In this document: piece by piece, positions 1 through 9,640 of the stretch
How the letters are laid out: every line of letters starts with the position of its first letter
Numbering within the stretch: the stretch's first letter is position 1
Assembly (NCBI GenBank): GCA_902705825.1
Contig: CACSIL010000051.1
Span: forward strand, 45,176 to 85,155
Reading direction: 5' to 3'
Source of the DNA: Halioglobus japonicus
Lineage (GTDB): Bacteria > Pseudomonadota > Gammaproteobacteria > Pseudomonadales > Halieaceae
Length of the DNA: 39,980 nt
Translations under genes and position numbers: made by a program
Notes under the pieces: model-generated
What the model saw: the letters and a program-made list of their open reading frames with translations, nothing else
Told to the model about the DNA's origin: nothing
Database searches by the model: none

Positions 1-1006
1 CGCGAAAATCCTCCAGATCAAACTTCTTCCCTTTTTTAACCTTGCGGGCCAGTTTGGCGGCTTTTTGCTTGTCGACCTTTTGCTCGACCTCTTCGATCAG
101 CGACAGCACATCGCCCATACCCAGAATACGCGAGGCCAGTCGATCGGGGTGGAAGGGATCCAGCGCGGTCGTCTTTTCCCCGACACCGAGGAATTTGATC
201 GGCTTACCTGTGATTGAGCGCACCGACAACGCAGCACCACCGCGCGTATCGGCATCTACTTTGGTGAGTACCACGCCCGTCAGCGGCAGGGCCTCACCAA
301 ATGCCTTGGCCGTGTTGGCGGCATCCTGGCCGGTCATGGCATCCACCACGAACAGCGTTTCCACCGGATTGACTGCCTTATGCAATTCGGCAATCTCGGC
401 CATCATTTGCTCATCCACCGCCAGGCGGCCCGCGGTATCGATAATCAGCACATCGCTGAACTTGATCCGGGCATGCGCCAGCGCGGCCTCTACAATGGCG
501 ACTGGTTTTTGTTCAATATCACTGGCAAAGAAATCCACACCGACTTCTGCCGCCAGCGTTTCCAACTGTTTGATCGCGGCCGGACGATAGACGTCGGCGC
601 TGACGACAGTGACCTTTTTCTTGTCGCGCTCCTTCAGCAATTTAGCCAGCTTGGCGACGGTAGTTGTCTTACCTGCACCTTGTAAGCCCGCCATCATCAC
701 CACTGCCGGCGGTGTCGTGGCTAGGTTCAAGCCCTCGTTGGCCGTGCCCATCACAGCTTCCAACTCGGCCTGTACAATCTTCAGGAAGGCCTGCCCCGGG
801 CTGAGGCTCTTCATCACATCCTGACCCAGCGCACGCTGCTTCACCGATTCGACGAAATCCTTGACCACAGGCAGCGCGACATCGGCCTCCAGCAGCGCCA
901 TGCGCACTTCTCGCATGGTTTCCTGGATATTGTCCTCAGTTAAGCGCGCCTTGCCGGTAATACTGCGCAAGCTGTGGGACAGTCGATCACTTAAACTCTC
1001 AAACAT
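1..1006 (-). CDS. ffh: Signal recognition particle protein Ffh (partial, C-terminus off window)
   Basis: GTPase subunit of the bacterial signal recognition particle, which with 4.5S RNA targets nascent membrane proteins to FtsY. About 335 codons are visible of a family length near 450, so the end of the methionine-rich M domain lies beyond base 1. The start MFESLSDRLSHSLRS begins the N helical domain. The G domain has the P-loop GLQGAGKTTT at about residues 104-113, DTAGRL near residue 189 (bases 424-441) and a TKVDAD-type motif near base 255. The visible end, KKGKKFDLEDF, is the typical start of the M domain. The start at 1004-1006 has a good ribosome site (AGGAGAAGAG) upstream. The gene is divergent from ypjD, an arrangement common in gammaproteobacteria. 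Confidence 0.97.
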   Translation of the reverse strand, partial: MFESLSDRLSHSLRSITGKARLTEDNIQETMREVRMALLEADVALPVVKDFVESVKQRALGQDVMKSLSPGQAFLKIVQAELEAVMGTANEGLNLATTPPAVVMMAGLQGAGKTTTVAKLAKLLKERDKKKVTVVSADVYRPAAIKQLETLAAEVGVDFFASDIEQKPVAIVEAALAHARIKFSDVLIIDTAGRLAVDEQMMAEIAELHKAVNPVETLFVVDAMTGQDAANTAKAFGEALPLTGVVLTKVDADTRGGAALSVRSITGKPIKFLGVGEKTTALDPFHPDRLASRILGMGDVLSLIEEVEQKVDKQKAAKLARKVKKGKKFDLEDFR

Positions 1007-1147
1007 GGTGCCTCTTCTCCTGTGTCACCGTTGCCGCGCGCTAAATGTGTTACAAACAGTGCGCGATAAAGGGCCACTATTGATTCTGCGGTAACAAGTC
1101 GGTACAAAGGGCGCAGTATACTTTACACCGGCCCCCGGTCCAAAGAG
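1007..1147. promoter_or_regulatory. Divergent ffh / ypjD promoter region
   Basis: This 141-bp gap separates two divergent genes and must hold both promoters. On the plus strand TTGATT at 1080-1085 is 17 bases from TACAAA at 1103-1108, an acceptable sigma70-like pair for ypjD. A second candidate -10, TATACT within the palindrome AGTATACT, lies near 1115-1122. For ffh I see a good ribosome site but no convincing -35/-10 pair. The assignments are from inspection only. Confidence 0.4.
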
Positions 1148-1951
1148 ATGTCTATCACTTTACTCGCCCCGCTCTGCGCACTGCTGTATATGGCCGCGAC
1201 CGGCCTGCAATTACTGCACCTCTCGCAAAGCCGCCAACAGATTAATCGCAGCGTTCTGCTCCTGGGCCTGCTCGCGTTGATATTTCATGCGGTGATTGTC
1301 TGGAAAACCGCCTTCCCCAGCACCGGGGTGGATCTGGGATTTTTTAAAGTGGCCGCGCTGCTTTTCCTGGTCATCAATCTCGCCTGCATCACTTCGCTGA
1401 CAAGACGGCCGCTGCAGAATCTGCTGATTGCGCTATTCCCGCTGTCCGCACTGGCGGTACTGGTGTCGACCTTCGCGCCCGATACCGCACCAATTCTCAG
1501 CCACCTCAGCAGCGGCATGATACTGCACATCAGCAGCTCTATACTGGCCTACGCGGTACTGACACTGGCGGCGATTCAGGCCGCTGTGCTCGCCTTGCAG
1601 GACCACCAACTGAAGCACCGCCAGACTCGCGGCATCATTCAGATATTGCCGCCGCTACAACTGATGGAGGGTATGTTGTTTGAACTGCTCTGGATAGGCG
1701 TCGCCCTGCTCTCCATCGCGATCGTCTCCGGCGTCGTGTTCGTCGACGACTTTTTTGCCCAGAGCCTGGTGCATAAAACCGTACTATCCATCGTCGCCTG
1801 GGTGCTCTTCTCTACACTGCTCTGGGGGCACTATCGACTGGGCTGGCGCAGCAAAACAGCGGTGCGCTTTACGCTGGCGGGCTTTGCGATGCTGATGCTG
1901 GCGTTTTTCGGCTCAAAACTGGTCCTTGAACTGATTCTGCACCGTACCTAG
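1148..1951 (+). CDS. ypjD: YpjD/CcsA-like inner membrane protein
   Basis: Membrane protein of 267 residues in the cytochrome c assembly (CcsA/CcmC-like) superfamily, YpjD branch. The sequence is almost wholly hydrophobic, with about eight predicted membrane spans, from the first segment after MSITLLAPLCALLY to the last, LAGFAMLMLAFFGSKLVLE. The charged loop WGHYRLGWRSK before the last span is typical of the family. Position supports the name: in Escherichia coli ypjD also lies beside ffh and before a CNNM/CBS protein (yfjD). The biochemical role is not established; the similarity to haem-handling proteins does not prove haem transport. It is 102 bases upstream of the corC-like gene and probably cotranscribed with it. 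Confidence 0.88.
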   Translation: MSITLLAPLCALLYMAATGLQLLHLSQSRQQINRSVLLLGLLALIFHAVIVWKTAFPSTGVDLGFFKVAALLFLVINLACITSLTRRPLQNLLIALFPLSALAVLVSTFAPDTAPILSHLSSGMILHISSSILAYAVLTLAAIQAAVLALQDHQLKHRQTRGIIQILPPLQLMEGMLFELLWIGVALLSIAIVSGVVFVDDFFAQSLVHKTVLSIVAWVLFSTLLWGHYRLGWRSKTAVRFTLAGFAMLMLAFFGSKLVLELILHRT

Positions 1952-2053
1952 GCGCTATTTGATGCGCTGCACAAACCCGCTAGAGGGGCTTGCCCCAACC
2001 CCGCTTTTTCTTCAAGATGGAAACCGCTTTCAACTACGAGGTCTAAACCCGCT

Positions 2054-3310
2054 TTGAACGAAGCACCGCTGGGATTACTCTTTTCCATTCTAGTTGCACT
2101 GATCTTCCTCTCCGGATTCTTCTCCAGTTCTGAAACTGGCATGATGACGCTCAACCGTTATCGGTTGAAGCATCTGCAGAAGCAACATCACAAGGGCGCT
2201 ATACGCGCTGGCAAACTGCTGGCCAGGCCAGACCGACTGATCGGCCTGATTCTGATCGGCAATAATTTGGTGAACATTTTTGCCTCTGCTATTGCCACCA
2301 TTATCGCCATTCGCCTGTGGGGCGATGCCGGTGTGTATATCGCCACAGGCTTCCTGACACTGGTAATTCTGATCTTCAGCGAAATTACGCCGAAAACGAT
2401 CGCCGCACTGCACCCGGAACGCGTCGCATTTCCCTCCAGCATGATCTTGCTGCCCCTGATGAAAGTCATGTACCCACTGGTGGCGATGGTGAATTTCATC
2501 ACCAATGGCATGTTGCGTCTGTTCGGTGTGGACCCGGAAAAGCAGGGCGATGCGCACGTCTCCGCCGAGGAACTGCGCACCATCGTAACCGACGCCGGCA
2601 AACTGATACCCGCCAGGCACAGGGAACTGTTGCTGAACATTCTGGACCTGGAACACGTATCGGTCGATGACATCATGGTGCCCCGCAACGAGGTGTACGG
2701 GATTGATCTCGATGACAGCGATGAAGATATCCTGCTGAAAATTCAGTCCAGCACCCACACCCGGCTGCCCGTATGGCGCGATGACATCAATAACATTGTC
2801 GGCGTGCTGCACATGCGCGACATCAGCCGCGTTATCCACAGGGAAGGCCTCGACCGTGTATCGCTGGAACGGGAAATGCAGAAACCGTATTTTATTCCCG
2901 AGATCACGCCGCTGCACACGCAGTTACTGAACTTCCAGAAAAAGAAAGAACCCCTTGCCGTGGTCGTCGACGAATACGGCGAGGTGATGGGCTTGGTGGC
3001 ACTGGAAGATATACTGGAAGAGATTGTGGGCGAGTTCACCTCCAATATCGCGGAAATGACCGAGAGTATTTTTCTGCAGCGCGACGGCAGTTACATTATC
3101 GACGGCACGACGAATATTCGCGACATCAACAAATCACTGAACTGGGATCTACCCACCGATGGCCCCAAAACATTGAGCGGCCTGATTCTTGAACACCTGG
3201 AATCGTTCCCCGATGCCTATGCCGGGCTGAGTATTGGCGGCTACCGTCTGGAGATACTCGCGCTGGAGGGCAATGTCGTGCAATCGGTTCGCGCCCAACT
3301 GGCAGTTTGA
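2054..3310 (+). CDS. HlyC/CorC family transporter (CNNM, CBS pair, CorC domain)
   Basis: Inner-membrane protein of 418 residues related to E. coli YfjD and to the CNNM/CorC magnesium-cobalt efflux proteins. Order of domains: CNNM/DUF21 transmembrane domain with SGFFSSSETGMMTLNRYR at about 19-36 and further spans to about 165; two CBS domains from about 205 to 325 (MVPRNEVYGIDLDD; PLAVVVDEYGEVMGLVALED); C-terminal CorC_HlyC domain with IDGTTNIRDINKSLNW and the typical end TLSGLILEHLESFPD. The start is TTG: no in-frame ATG is available upstream, and starting here gives the N-terminus MNEAPLGLLF expected for the family. It probably moves or senses divalent cations; the substrate cannot be read from the sequence. 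Confidence 0.92.
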   Translation: MNEAPLGLLFSILVALIFLSGFFSSSETGMMTLNRYRLKHLQKQHHKGAIRAGKLLARPDRLIGLILIGNNLVNIFASAIATIIAIRLWGDAGVYIATGFLTLVILIFSEITPKTIAALHPERVAFPSSMILLPLMKVMYPLVAMVNFITNGMLRLFGVDPEKQGDAHVSAEELRTIVTDAGKLIPARHRELLLNILDLEHVSVDDIMVPRNEVYGIDLDDSDEDILLKIQSSTHTRLPVWRDDINNIVGVLHMRDISRVIHREGLDRVSLEREMQKPYFIPEITPLHTQLLNFQKKKEPLAVVVDEYGEVMGLVALEDILEEIVGEFTSNIAEMTESIFLQRDGSYIIDGTTNIRDINKSLNWDLPTDGPKTLSGLILEHLESFPDAYAGLSIGGYRLEILALEGNVVQSVRAQLAV

Positions 3311-3316
3311 AAAACC

Positions 3317-3337
3317 GGGCGCTGCGCTGCAGCGCTC
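3317..3337. terminator. Hairpin between convergent corC-like and DUF1289 genes
   Basis: An inverted repeat with core GCGCTG-cgctg-CAGCGC lies in the 25-base gap between the two convergent stop codons. There is no clear run of T on either strand, so termination would be weak or factor-assisted. A role in both directions is inferred from position. Confidence 0.4.
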
Positions 3338-3527
3338 AGTCTAGCCGGACAGTGAAACTTCCCTGCAGGCGCTCACGCGATCGCTGCAGAATCTCCCGCT
3401 TTTGCTCATCTGAACTCATAGCCCAATCGGTGATTTCAGCAGCCGAGCGGTAACAACCCATGCAGATATCGTCGTCATCCAGCACGCAGACAGAGATGCA
3501 GGGGGATTTGGGGCTAGCCTCGCTCAT
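3336..3527 (-). CDS. DUF1289 family small cysteine protein
   Basis: Protein of 63 residues with the DUF1289 signature: [18 protein letters not shown] followed by the [10 protein letters not shown] segment. Cysteines at 10, 14, 22 and 25 make a compact four-cysteine cluster that could bind a metal or iron-sulfur centre; this is suggested by spacing and not shown. Function of the family is unknown. The ATG overlaps the stop of the gamma-carbonic anhydrase gene by four bases (ATGA), so it is translationally coupled as the last member of the queA operon. Confidence 0.87.
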   Translation of the reverse strand: MSEASPKSPCISVCVLDDDDICMGCYRSAAEITDWAMSSDEQKREILQRSRERLQGSFTVRLD

Positions 3528-4048
3528 TCCTGCTCCTTGAGTTGCTCAGTGTAACGCTGGCCGTTCTGCACATAATGCCCGGCACTGAGTTTAAGGGCGT
3601 GTTGCTGTTCATCAGACAGCTGCGTTTTTATCTTGCCGGGCGACCCCAGCACCAGCGAACCGTCCGGCACTTCCATGCCTTCCGTCACCAGCGCATTGGC
3701 ACCAATAAGGCAACCCTTGCCCACTTTGGCACCATTGAGCACGACAGCGTTTATCCCGACCAGTGAGCCGTCGCCAATCGTGCAGCCGTGCAACATCGCA
3801 TTGTGACCGACTGTGACATCCGCTCCCAACGTGAGGGGAAACCCCGGGTCTGCATGCATCACCGTGCCATCCTGCACATTGCTGCCCGGCCCTATTTCGA
3901 TATGATCCGCATCGCCGCGCAGGACGCAGCCGAACCACACGCTGGCATTCTCCTGCAGGGTGACATCTCCGATGAGGGTGGCATTCGGTGCGATGTAATG
4001 CCCGCTGCCCACCAGTGTGACGTGTTTATCGCCTAAGCTGTATTTCAC
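3524..4048 (-). CDS. Gamma-class carbonic anhydrase family protein (YrdA-like)
   Basis: Protein of 174 residues built of hexapeptide repeats ([39 protein letters not shown]) forming a left-handed beta-helix trimer. Histidines at about 65, 82 and 87 match the three metal ligands of gamma-carbonic anhydrases, including the five-residue spacing of the last two. Close relatives include YrdA/PaaY-type proteins, for which hydratase activity is often weak or unproven, so the substrate is left open. The start is GTG, in a GTGA overlap with the stop of nudL upstream; the stop overlaps the DUF1289 start. Confidence 0.92.
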   Translation of the reverse strand: MKYSLGDKHVTLVGSGHYIAPNATLIGDVTLQENASVWFGCVLRGDADHIEIGPGSNVQDGTVMHADPGFPLTLGADVTVGHNAMLHGCTIGDGSLVGINAVVLNGAKVGKGCLIGANALVTEGMEVPDGSLVLGSPGKIKTQLSDEQQHALKLSAGHYVQNGQRYTEQLKEQE

Positions 4049-4656
4049 GGCGCTTGCTCCCAGTTACGTTGTAAATCAAAACCCGCATCGTAGGCGACAT
4101 TGACTAACATCACCAGTATTGCTGCGGTCACTCCCCACACATTGTCATCGCCTAACTGATAGTGCGGGACTTTACGCTTGACCTTGCCATCGGACATGGT
4201 CTCAAGCCGGTAGATGCTGGCATCGGCAAACGCTGCAAGTGGCGCAAAAAACACACTCTCAAATTCACCGGTATCCACCACCAGAGAGGGCTCTGCAGGT
4301 ATCCCCGCGATACAGGGATGTACCTCAAAACCCGTGCGTGTTATCAGCGGTTCGAATTCCCCCAGCGGTTGAATAATATCAGCGGGCAAGCCCACCTCTT
4401 CCATCGCCTCGCGCTGGGCTGTCTCCCACGGCGAGACATCCGACAGTTCACGCTTGCCGCCCGCAAAGGCGATTTCGCCCGGATGATTGTTCAGGTGCCA
4501 CGCCCGCCGCCCCAGCAAAACCCTCGGCGCATCTTCTGCGGTGAGTGCCACCAGCACTGCCGCCTGCGGCCACTGCCCCTCTTTCATTGGTCGCGGCCAC
4601 TTGCGCTCGTGCAGTGGCAGGCCCGAATCAATACGCTGCAGGATTGTGGCTGTCAT
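4045..4656 (-). CDS. nudL: NUDIX hydrolase, CoA pyrophosphatase type
   Basis: Protein of 203 residues with the start placed at [10 protein letters not shown] (4654-4656), where ATGA overlaps the stop of the upstream gene; the longer open frame to 4695 would add 13 residues inside that gene. The region [21 protein letters not shown] followed by [12 protein letters not shown] is the NUDIX box plus the upstream signature of the NudL/YeaB subfamily, known to cleave coenzyme A and its derivatives to 3',5'-ADP and phosphopantetheine. The Nudix glutamates are all present (REAMEE at about 82-87). It belongs to the queA-tgt operon, coupled to neighbours on both sides. CoA as the substrate is inferred from the subfamily. 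Confidence 0.92.
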   Translation of the reverse strand: MTATILQRIDSGLPLHERKWPRPMKEGQWPQAAVLVALTAEDAPRVLLGRRAWHLNNHPGEIAFAGGKRELSDVSPWETAQREAMEEVGLPADIIQPLGEFEPLITRTGFEVHPCIAGIPAEPSLVVDTGEFESVFFAPLAAFADASIYRLETMSDGKVKRKVPHYQLGDDNVWGVTAAILVMLVNVAYDAGFDLQRNWEQAP

Positions 4657-4975
4657 CCCTGTGGCAACTCGGTGACCATTTCGACCACGTCCCACGCAGG
4701 CGTTTCAAACGGGTGTGCCTCGATCAGGGCTGCGACAGCCGCTCGCACAAACGGTTTCTCGCAGACCATTTCCACTCGATATTCCGGCACCACTTCAAGT
4801 TCACCCTGCTGCCCCAGATACGGCTTGCTGCCGTCTAACGGCCGAAACTGGCCCTGCCCCAGCACCTGCCAGCAGCAGCTGTCGTAAGCGCCAATTCTGG
4901 CGGCACCGGCGGCGAACACGGCGGCCTTCACCGCCTCCAGATGGGACTCCGGCACATAGAAGCACAGCTTATACA

Positions 4976-4976
<1 letters not shown>
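4653..4976 (-). CDS. YqfO/NIF3 C-terminal-like small protein
   Basis: Protein of 107 residues starting MYKLCFYVPESHLEAVK, with GAARIGAYDSCCW in the middle and PFETPAWDVVE at the end. This is the free-standing form of the CutA-like domain that is inserted in larger NIF3/YqfO metal-centre proteins. Such stand-alone proteins are widespread in gammaproteobacteria and have no proven function. The ATG shares a base with the tgt stop (TAATG), and its own stop overlaps nudL, so it is an internal member of the operon. Confidence 0.83.
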
Positions 4977-7164
<2,188 letters not shown>

Positions 7165-7166
7165 CG

Positions 7167-7192
7167 ATAAAAAAGCCGGCTCGTGGCCGGCT
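7167..7192 (-). terminator. Intrinsic terminator of the 88-aa gene, just before queA
   Basis: On the minus strand a perfect 7-bp stem AGCCGGC with loop CACGA is followed by six T, ending five bases before the queA ATG. It lies 21 bases past the stop of the small acidic gene and has full rho-independent form. Any transcript from upstream must read through it to express queA. Confidence 0.85.
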
Positions 7193-7213
7193 CTCTTGCA
7201 TAAGCTGAAAAGC

Positions 7214-7480
7214 TTACTTGTCTTCTTCTACCGCTTCTTCAGCCGCAGCCTCTTCAGCGGGCGCTTCTTCAGAGGCTTCAGCTGCGGGTTCTTCTGCAGC
7301 CGCTTCCTCAACCGCTGGCTTCGCCGGCACAGAGGCCTTCAGCAGCTCTTCTTCTACCAGGATGCGTACTTTCTCATCACCGTTTACCGCCTTTTTGTTG
7401 GCGTCTTTCACCGCATACCGCTCGTCACCGCGCTGGTAGATGCTGTACTCGGCTGTTTTCTTAACTAACTTCATGCCCAT
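7214..7480 (-). CDS. Small conserved protein with acidic Ala/Glu-rich tail
   Basis: Protein of 88 residues. Residues 3-50 form a compact basic-to-mixed segment ([20 protein letters not shown], then [16 protein letters not shown]). Residues 51-88 are low-complexity Ala/Glu with Pro ([18 protein letters not shown]), probably disordered and very acidic. I do not recognise a named family with confidence. A ribosome site GGGAG eight bases upstream favours the first ATG over the one two codons later. Its own terminator follows directly. A small hairpin, CGCCC-AACA-GGGCG (7511-7524), lies in its leader. Function unknown. Confidence 0.7.
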   Translation of the reverse strand: MGMKLVKKTAEYSIYQRGDERYAVKDANKKAVNGDEKVRILVEEELLKASVPAKPAVEEAAAEEPAAEASEEAPAEEAAAEEAVEEDK

Positions 7481-7599
7481 GCTCTTTTCTCCCGGGATAC
7501 TCAGATCACTCGCCCAACAGGGCGAAACTCAGATTATTGGTTCAGAATGAAACCGGGCGGCAGTGTACCCGCAAAGTCACCGGGAGTTAAGGATAAATA

Positions 7600-7627
7600 T
7601 TGAAGTTTCGCTGGCGATTGCTATAAT
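7600..7627 (+). promoter_or_regulatory. Sigma70 promoter of tRNA-Leu with GC-rich discriminator
   Basis: The -35 TTGAAG (7600-7605) and -10 TATAAT (7622-7627) are 16 bases apart. The bases after the -10, CCCGCGC, form a GC-rich discriminator as in stringently controlled stable-RNA promoters. The tRNA gene begins at 7678. Confidence 0.8.
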
Positions 7628-7677
7628 CCCGCGCTCTCCAGGGGGAGGCCTTTTCAAGTCCTCACCTACCTCTCAAT

Positions 7678-7764
7678 GCCGGAGTGGTGAAATTGGTAGA
7701 CACGTCGGATTCAAAATCCGATGCTAGCGATAGCGTGCCGGTTCAAGTCCGGCCTCCGGTACCA
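7678..7764 (+). tRNA. tRNA-Leu (anticodon CAA)
   Basis: The 87 bases fold as a class II tRNA: acceptor GCCGGAG/CTCCGGT (with G-U at 1-72), anticodon stem TCGGA/TCCGA with loop TTCAAAA (anticodon CAA), a long variable arm (GCTAGCGATAGC) and T arm GCCGG-TTCAAGT-CCGGC. The CCA end is encoded. Its last 16 bases recur at 16350-16365, so it appears to be the attachment site of an island. The tRNA itself is intact. Confidence 0.96.
7749..7764 (+). repeat. Direct repeat, left (attL candidate, tRNA 3' end)
   Basis: The bases ccggcctccggtacca are the 3' part of the T stem, the acceptor strand and CCA of tRNA-Leu. An exact copy in the same orientation is at 16350-16365. Confidence 0.8.
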
Positions 7765-7929
7765 CTATAGTAAACGTATTTTTCAAAGCCTATCCGACCC
7801 AGACATCAGTCCAAAATTCCCACGAAAGACACTCCATTTACACGGGACAACAACAATACCACTCTATGATTCTATATCAATTGCAGCCGCCAAAGCTCCA
7901 TTTAACTGCTGTCGTGACATAGTCCAGCA

Positions 7930-8247
7930 ATGGACCACATAGACCACGTCACAAGCCTAAAATTTGAAGCGCTGGAACAAACAGCCACGCGCGCAGGTGA
8001 GTTACTGCCCTAGGTCGCAGAAGTGACTGCAACCCCTCACAATCGCGATAGTGAACTTCAGGCCGACATTGAGGATTTGCTACAGCAGACAGTTACAATC
8101 AAAGCCGCGCGGTTGCGATTGGTTAAATTAGGGACCGGCCCTTTTAGCACAGCACAAATAATCACGAGAGACAATCCAAGCCCTGCCAGAAGCTTGCTTT
8201 GGGTTGGCGCTAAATCTTATCGTGGACTATATTTTCTGAGGCGTTGA
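7930..8247 (+). pseudogene. Unknown small ORF interrupted by an amber codon
   Basis: An ATG at 7930 opens MDHIDHVTSLKFEALEQTA and meets TAG at 8011-8013. The same frame continues open to 8247 through LQADIEDLLQQTVTIKAARL and ends SYRGLYFLRR. Reading through would give about 105 residues. I do not recognise the product. It could be a pseudogene or two unrelated chance frames; the second part alone (from 8023) has no good ribosome site. Confidence 0.3.
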
Positions 8248-8315
8248 TTCAAAACGATAGGTACCTGCGGGAAATAATTGCGATATATAATTCAATAACT
8301 AACGAGGGTTTTAAG

Positions 8316-8627
8316 ATGCGAATAGTAACTGCAATATTACTTTCAACATTGGCCTGCACTTCCGCGCATGCTTGCTTCCTATAAGGCGAACGAACATCGG
8401 GCATGATTAAGATTTGTTACTACGACTGCGTAGACGGCGAGCGAGCTATTACCATTGGTGGAGTAGAACTTTGTCCGTTGAGCCTCTACAAAGACTTGGA
8501 TGGTGATGTGTTGCCAGCGCCATTAACTTCGTATCTTGTGGCTAACAAGGAGTCTGCCCAGATGTCACCCGTGGTAGAAATCAATGTCGATTGCTCAACT
8601 CAATTTGTTCTAGATTCTCCTGCCTGA
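8316..8627 (+). pseudogene. Small secreted cysteine-rich protein, broken by a TAA
   Basis: The ATG at 8316 starts a clear signal peptide, MRIVTAILLSTLACTSAHA, followed by CFL and then TAA (8382-8384). The same frame resumes as GERTSGMIKICYYDCVDGER and runs to 8627, ending VNVDC-type residues and LDSPA; without the stop it would be a 103-residue exported protein. It resembles a widespread family of short secreted proteins of unknown function with an ERTSGM.KICYYDC core, from memory. One base change (AAA to TAA) would explain the break. Translation from the internal ATG at 8403 would give 74 residues without a signal peptide. Confidence 0.6.
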
Positions 8628-8846
8628 TCATTTCTGAAATGAGCAATTGGCCTTTTACAAGACCTAATAGGCCGAAGCATTCGGAAATACTGATCAACCA
8701 TCGCACAATGCCGATAAAACCACTGCAAATGAATGAACGTATTAGACGAGCAGATACCTGAGCTCCCCATACGATATTTTTCCGAAGAGTGGCGACATCC
8801 TAGTGAAGCGCTTCTTTTGTTGACTTTCCAAGAGTACGAACAAGGG

Positions 8847-9180
8847 TCAAGGGGTCAGATTTCTCGTTTCGCTCCAGTCACTTCCAGCGTTTGCCTATCC
8901 CGCTGCGGGAGCAATTGGCACATGTAGTAATCTTGATCATAACTATGGCGGTGAATTGTATACAGCCCTTCGAATGGGCATTGAACCGTGGGGACGTCCT
9001 AGCTGGAATCAGGTTCGTTGGAGTTATGTCGACAACGTATGCAATCGACGCAAGATCTATTGCCTGGTACCGTCATCAGTAATGATAGGAGAGGCGCAAT
9101 TTATCTTCTATCTCCACAGGATCTGGCTATGTAAGCGGAACAAGGAACCTGACCCCTTGAACCCCGACCCCTTGAACCCC
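8847..9180. repeat. Segment flanked by inverted repeats, REP/MITE-like
   Basis: TCAAGGGGTCAG at 8847-8858 is inverted at 9149-9160 (CTGACCCCTTGA). The right end also has a perfect 15-base tandem duplication, gaccccttgaacccc, at 9151-9165 and 9166-9180. Open frames on both sides run into the ends of this segment. It resembles non-autonomous elements seen near REP-associated transposases, but no transposase is present; the class is inference. Confidence 0.5.
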
Positions 9181-9229
9181 AGCTCTCAAAAAGGCTTCGG
9201 TTGGCTACTCTGTTCAGGGCAATCGCGCG

Positions 9230-9571
9230 GTGAAGTTCGATGAGCCGCTATCTTATGCTGGGGAACGGAACTGGCCAAGTGATAAGTGCTTGTCTCAGTT
9301 CCCTACCGTAGTCAGGGCTGCACAAGATAAGTACAGCACCCATTGGCCGGAGACCTACTGTGCTAAGGACACAGTACACACGGAGATTGCGGCCAAGCGA
9401 TTTGGAATTGAGACAGGGAGCCTTTGGAAGGTGTCTTCTCCTGTGGTGACACGGGAGGCTGGCTCCTGTCTAAGAATACTCACGAGTGTAGAGGGCGTCA
9501 TGTCCATCGGTATCTTTGGCCTGTTCGAGGTCCAGCCAGGCGCTCTCTCTGCCCTGCTTGGACCTCCATAA
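9230..9571 (+). CDS. Unrecognised ORF or gene fragment
   Basis: Open frame of 113 codons from GTG, with sequence such as KFDEPLSYAGERNWPSDKCL and YSTHWPETYCAKDTVH. The frame is open up to 9176, that is, to the edge of the repeat-flanked segment, so the true 5' part may have been cut off by that insertion. It has three cysteines and no signal peptide or known motif. I do not recognise it. Coding status is uncertain: the region is decayed and there is no ribosome site. Confidence 0.25.
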   Translation: MKFDEPLSYAGERNWPSDKCLSQFPTVVRAAQDKYSTHWPETYCAKDTVHTEIAAKRFGIETGSLWKVSSPVVTREAGSCLRILTSVEGVMSIGIFGLFEVQPGALSALLGPP

Positions 9572-9640
9572 TGCGGAACGATCCAGAGCAGGTGTTGCAG
9601 GGACACCGTTCCATTGGCTATTGCCCCAACAGTGCATTAT

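Larger units (their letters stand above)
7765..9640. other. Gene-poor, decayed stretch of the island
   Basis: About 1.9 kb without a convincing intact gene. It holds two small ORFs each broken by an in-frame stop (7930-8247 and 8316-8627), a segment flanked by inverted repeats (8847-9160) and an unrecognised open frame (9230-9571). Immediately right of the tRNA, where an integrase gene would be expected, six-frame reading shows no tyrosine recombinase motif. Confidence 0.6.

Noticed and set aside
2090..2917. 275-codon minus-strand frame opposite the corC-like gene
   Set aside because: Shadow of a well-supported CBS-domain gene; the product is rich in Gln and His with no motif.
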